This document shows, in pieces, positions 63,160 through 64,000 of a DNA stretch of 64,000 bases (positions are counted from its first letter, which is position 1; the number at the start of each line of letters is the position of its first letter). The DNA lies in contig NZ_JADPMR010000001.1 of NCBI RefSeq assembly GCF_015686695.1, positions 1,984,001 to 2,048,000 of the forward strand, read 5' to 3'. The translations under genes and the position numbers were made by a program. The notes under the pieces are model-generated. The model was given only the letters and a program-made list of their open reading frames with translations. It had not been told where the DNA came from and made no database searches. The DNA comes from Vibrio nitrifigilis. GTDB lineage: Bacteria; Pseudomonadota; Gammaproteobacteria; Enterobacterales; Vibrionaceae.

Positions 63160-63969
63160 TCAATTCACCAATGTTTGTTTACGAAACGCACTTGGATTTA
63201 TCCCTGTCACCGTTTTAAATTTTGAGCTGAAGTAATTGCTATCTGTATAACCACACTCAAAAGCGACGCTGGTGACACTCTCACCTTGACGTAAGCGCCC
63301 TATCGCATGACGAATCCGTAAGTGATTGATAAAACGGTTGGTGGACATTCCTGTCAATTGAGAAATTTCTTTTGCTAACGCTTTTGGTGTTACTTTAAAC
63401 TGCTCACACACAATAGCAACAGACAAATCAGGATCCGCATAATGATTAGCTAAATATACCAACGCATTGATAACCGGTGAGTTTTCTGTAACGCGGCTAT
63501 CTAGCCTTTCAATACACAACAGAAGTTGCTCAAATAATAAATTCACCATGACTTTGGTATTTTTTCTCTGATTGTTTTGCTCTTTTTCTATGGCTAGCGC
63601 CAAATTAAAAATCGGCTGAAAAGCAGATTGAGTAATTAAAAAATTATTCTGTTCACTCTCTAGTTTTTTAATTACATCAACGCAGCATGAATGGATATTC
63701 AAATTCGATTTGCTATATAGCACATTAACTAAATGGACATCTTTCGTATCCAAATATTGATGATAGTCTCTTTCACTTACACAACAGATGCTATTTGGCA
63801 ATAAAAGGCTTTGCTGACCATTTACAATATGGGTGCCACTACCATGGCAAACTAAGACAAGTTCTGAAAAATCATGGCAATGCTCAGGGTAATCCACTTG
63901 AGGCTTACGCCCCAAAACTCGGATATTACTCTCATTTCCAACATATTCATCATAAGTTAGATATAACAT
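63160..63969 (-). CDS. AraC-family regulator, RhaS/RhaR-like
   Basis: 269 residues. N-terminal cupin with PEHCHDFSELVLVCHGSGTHIVNGQ (in parts), strongly reminiscent of RhaS/RhaR; C-terminal double helix-turn-helix 165-265 (VTSVAFECGYTDSNYFSSKFKT). Usually a sugar-responsive activator of an adjacent operon; the target is likely to the right of the window, divergently transcribed. Sugar unknown. Confidence 0.88.
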   Translation of the reverse strand: MLYLTYDEYVGNESNIRVLGRKPQVDYPEHCHDFSELVLVCHGSGTHIVNGQQSLLLPNSICCVSERDYHQYLDTKDVHLVNVLYSKSNLNIHSCCVDVIKKLESEQNNFLITQSAFQPIFNLALAIEKEQNNQRKNTKVMVNLLFEQLLLCIERLDSRVTENSPVINALVYLANHYADPDLSVAIVCEQFKVTPKALAKEISQLTGMSTNRFINHLRIRHAIGRLRQGESVTSVAFECGYTDSNYFSSKFKTVTGINPSAFRKQTLVN

Positions 63970-64000
63970 GCTAATTCCTCGTCTTTATCCCTCCTATATT

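Overview
The window reads as chromosome 1-type DNA of a Vibrio or close Vibrionaceae relative. The evidence is the gene order ribA ... gyrA-ubiG-nrdA-nrdB-yfaE, the three-gene norspermidine set (fused diaminobutyrate aminotransferase/decarboxylase, carboxynorspermidine synthase, carboxynorspermidine decarboxylase), a DUF2913 gene, and the moderate-to-low GC with AT-rich spacers. Species cannot be fixed from sequence alone. No tRNA, rRNA, CRISPR array or intact insertion sequence was seen.

Layout. 0-12.4 kb is core metabolism and replication: partial ribA, gyrA, ubiG, the class Ia ribonucleotide reductase operon with a perfect DnaA box and NrdR-like boxes, a CinA-family protein and a GcvR-like ACT protein. 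12.7-21.7 kb holds a chemoreceptor, the norspermidine operon and nhaA. 22-26.2 kb is a three-gene ABC export-type operon (CrtC/AttH-like membrane-anchored protein, long FtsX-type permease, ATPase). 26.6-37.1 kb keeps an order also known from E. coli (bcr, rsuA, radD, rplY), but between radD and rplY sit a PepSY protein, an OmpR-type two-component system and a glycosyltransferase.

37.1-47.5 kb is an accessory region. It begins right after rplY with three tandem 11-bp repeats. A decayed type VI secretion cargo cassette follows: an hcp gene with one frameshift, an overlapping effector-like gene with an in-frame TAG, a small membrane protein that could be its immunity partner, and a second, orphan copy of the effector's C-terminal tail. 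Next come two paralogous lipoproteins, each with about seven FG-GAP-like repeats, flanking a phage DUF968 nuclease remnant and a membrane protein; then a CHASE-GGDEF diguanylate cyclase and a frameshifted gene of unknown function. Two arrays of four 11-bp units (consensus AATTTGATACC) lie at a similar distance and in the same relative orientation upstream of two unrelated genes of this region. That looks like a shared, unrecognised regulatory element.

47.5-64 kb: a TonB-dependent receptor divergent from a nitroreductase, a molbindin, a GGETF-variant diguanylate cyclase, a DMT exporter, the complete nikABCDE-nikR nickel uptake operon with a textbook NikR operator and an FNR-like box, a tiny Pro/His-rich lipoprotein, a cold-shock protein, a DUF3750 lipoprotein, a CaCA-type Ca2+/Na+ exchanger and a RhaS-like AraC regulator. 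A dispersed palindromic repeat beginning TATACCCAAGT occurs in five intergenic places.
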